From: CAYPNF01 sp964411985
GTDB lineage: Bacteria; Verrucomicrobiota; Verrucomicrobiia; Limisphaerales; J093
Assembly: GCA_964411985.1 (NCBI GenBank)
Contig: CAYPNF010000050.1
Location: 1-60,792 of the forward strand
DNA: 60,792 bases
Direction of reading: 5' to 3'
Shown: positions 59,481-60,792 of the stretch, one piece after another
How positions within the stretch are numbered: the stretch's first letter is position 1
Layout of the letters: each line of letters opens with the position of its first letter
Program-made: the position numbers and the translations under genes
The notes under the pieces: model-generated
What the model was told of the DNA's origin: nothing
What the model saw: only the letters and a program-made list of their open reading frames with translations
The model's database searches: none

Positions 59481-60792
59481 GTCTTCTGGTCCGATACCTC
59501 TTTGGCAGGCAGCGTGGACAGAACGACCTGGGGATGCTTCTGGGAAAAGAAGTCGCAGGACCATTGGTCCACAAACAGGACCACTGCCTGGCCGACAACA
59601 TCCGTGGCCAGTCGCGCTCCAGAAGGAAGCATCGATTCATCGACCGCCCGTCCACTGGGCATGACCCAGCGCAGAACTTTCCAGGGCCCCGACTCCAGCC
59701 GCGAGTCCGCCCCGTATTCCGACTGAAGCCGGTATTGAACGACCTCAAATTGGAGCGGGCCGACTGCGCCCAGCAAGGGCACGCGCTGGGTTGCGTTTTG
59801 GAGTAAGAAGGACTGCACCACACCCTCTTGGAGCAATTGATCCAAGCCTTCACGAAACCGCTTGAACTGGGCGGTGCTGGAGCTGTGAATCCAGGCGAAG
59901 CATTCGGGACCGAACCGAGGCAGCTCATCGAAAACCAGGGCGGGATCTTCCGCCAGCGTGTCGCCCATTCGAAACTCGGAGTGCCCCACTAGTCCCACCA
60001 CATCGCCCGCGTAAGCCTCGTCCACGGTCTCGCGGTCTCTGCCGAAGAGCTTGTGGGAACTTGCCAGGCGCACCTTCTTTCCCGTGCGCGTGTGTATCAC
60101 CGTCATGTCCCGCTCGAATCGGCCGGAGCAGATGCGAACAAATGCGAGCCGATCCCGGTGTTTGGGATCCATGTTTGCCTGGAGCTTGAAGATGAAGCCT
60201 GAGAAACCAGCAGTCTGAGGGTCGACGGTCTTCCCGCTCACCTGGCGGGGTTGGGGCTTTGGGGCCAGTTCCAGGAACGCATCCAGAAGCAGTTGTACGC
60301 CAAAATTATTGACGGCACTGCCAAAAAAAACCGGCGTCAGCTTCTGTGCCAGAATCGCGGCATGGTCGAACTCCGCGCCCGCGCCTTCCAGCATGGCCAG
60401 TTCGTCCACCACCCGGGTGTATACATCCGGCTCCATGGTTTCCTGAACAATGGGATCGGATAAGCCATGCACGGAAACCGGAGCGCGGTAGGCACCGCCC
60501 GGGGAACGCTCAAAAAAGTGCACTTGCTTGGAACGCCGGTCGAACAACCCGCGAAAATCCCGCCCGTCCCCCAAGGGCCAGTTGACCGGATAAGCGTGCA
60601 GGCCAAGGACGTTTTCCAACTCATCCAGCAGCGACAAGGGATCGCGAGCGGGATGGTCGAGTTTGTTCATGAAGGTGAAGATCGGGATTCCCCGTTGGCG
60701 GCAGACCTCGAACAGTTTACGGGTCGGGGTCTCGCTACCTTTGCCCGCGTCGATCACCATGACCGCGCAATCCACCGCGGTGAGAACCCGGG
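59477..60792 (-). CDS. prfC: Peptide chain release factor 3, 5' end beyond the window
   Basis: RF3 is a translational GTPase that releases RF1/RF2 from the ribosome after termination. The visible 438 residues begin RVLTAVDCAVMVIDAGKGSE, just after the G3 motif, and include G4 NKLD in FTFMNKLDHPARDP. Further RF3 features are GRDFRGLFDRRSKQVHFFER, PVFFGSAVNNFGVQLLL, IFKLQANMDPKHRDRLAFVRICSGRFERDM and the C-terminal PLQFEVVQYRLQSEYG, quoted in fragments. About 85-95 N-terminal residues with the P-loop lie outside to the right. EF-G is excluded by the C-terminal layout. The gene converges with the Nudix gene, sharing the CTAG stop. Confidence 0.95.
   Translation of the reverse strand, partial: RVLTAVDCAVMVIDAGKGSETPTRKLFEVCRQRGIPIFTFMNKLDHPARDPLSLLDELENVLGLHAYPVNWPLGDGRDFRGLFDRRSKQVHFFERSPGGAYRAPVSVHGLSDPIVQETMEPDVYTRVVDELAMLEGAGAEFDHAAILAQKLTPVFFGSAVNNFGVQLLLDAFLELAPKPQPRQVSGKTVDPQTAGFSGFIFKLQANMDPKHRDRLAFVRICSGRFERDMTVIHTRTGKKVRLASSHKLFGRDRETVDEAYAGDVVGLVGHSEFRMGDTLAEDPALVFDELPRFGPECFAWIHSSSTAQFKRFREGLDQLLQEGVVQSFLLQNATQRVPLLGAVGPLQFEVVQYRLQSEYGADSRLESGPWKVLRWVMPSGRAVDESMLPSGARLATDVVGQAVVLFVDQWSCDFFSQKHPQVVLSTLPAKEVSDQKT

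Overview
The window looks like a chromosomal segment of a GC-rich member of the Verrucomicrobiota, probably near the Limisphaerales/Pedosphaera group. This is an inference from gene content, because no rRNA or tRNA gene is present. The pointers are a DUF1080 protein with two NIPSNAP domains, a DUF1501/DUF1800 pair, very large secreted lamin-tail/CotH proteins, a TonB-dependent receptor with heptose kinase and UDP-glucose dehydrogenase (a Gram-negative envelope), and tandem single-pass paralogues of a type common in that phylum.

Layout. 0.1-7.2 kb: secreted DUF1080-NIPSNAP protein, thiG overlapping a heptose-7-phosphate kinase, a reverse-strand GH5-like glycosidase, and a TonB-dependent receptor. 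7.2-11.6 kb: long leader, membrane pyrophosphatase hppA, terminator, RRM RNA-binding protein, terminator, and infC starting with TTG. 11.6-15.5 kb: small reverse genes, then purF-purM. 15.5-17.2 kb: an IS110-family element with a structured noncoding left end that is a good bridge-RNA candidate. 17.2-22.8 kb: ADP-ribosylglycohydrolase with a TerB-like gene, two translationally coupled membrane-anchored paralogues, an HDOD protein and a receiver-domain remnant.

23-41 kb is a secreted-protein island. Forward: a CxxCH/Ig/CHRD protein and a CotH-lamin-tail protein of 1388 residues. Reverse, in transcription order: DUF1800, DUF1501, beta-helix/Calx-beta, and a 1958-residue CotH protein with five lamin-tail domains. 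Five of these six proteins carry the same short module, Y-x-[VIL]-E ... W ... F-[YV]-R, usually next to a thrombospondin-3-like Asp-rich repeat. I regard this shared module as the most promising undescribed element. It could be a sorting, anchoring or adhesion domain.

41-47.5 kb: MFS transporter, a long nested hairpin, a small reverse gene behind a terminator-bearing noncoding leader, polyprenyl diphosphate synthase, an ECF sigma factor with a probable anti-sigma, a CvpA-like protein, and a REP-associated transposase (RAYT) remnant. 47.5-60.8 kb: GH38-like protein, secreted alpha/alpha-toroid protein with a CxxCH motif, 2-oxoacid:ferredoxin oxidoreductase beta and alpha subunits, HAD phosphatase, a small coiled-coil protein, a tandem palindromic REP-like repeat beside purC, TPR protein, UDP-glucose dehydrogenase, Nudix hydrolase, and prfC running off the right edge.

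Links between genes: purF, purM and purC serve one pathway but lie in two places. hldA-like kinase and ugd supply envelope sugars. KorAB and HppA belong to central energy metabolism. The secreted hydrolases, receptor and island suggest a polymer-degrading, surface-elaborating lifestyle. All calls come from reading the translated sequence; no database search or folding program was run.
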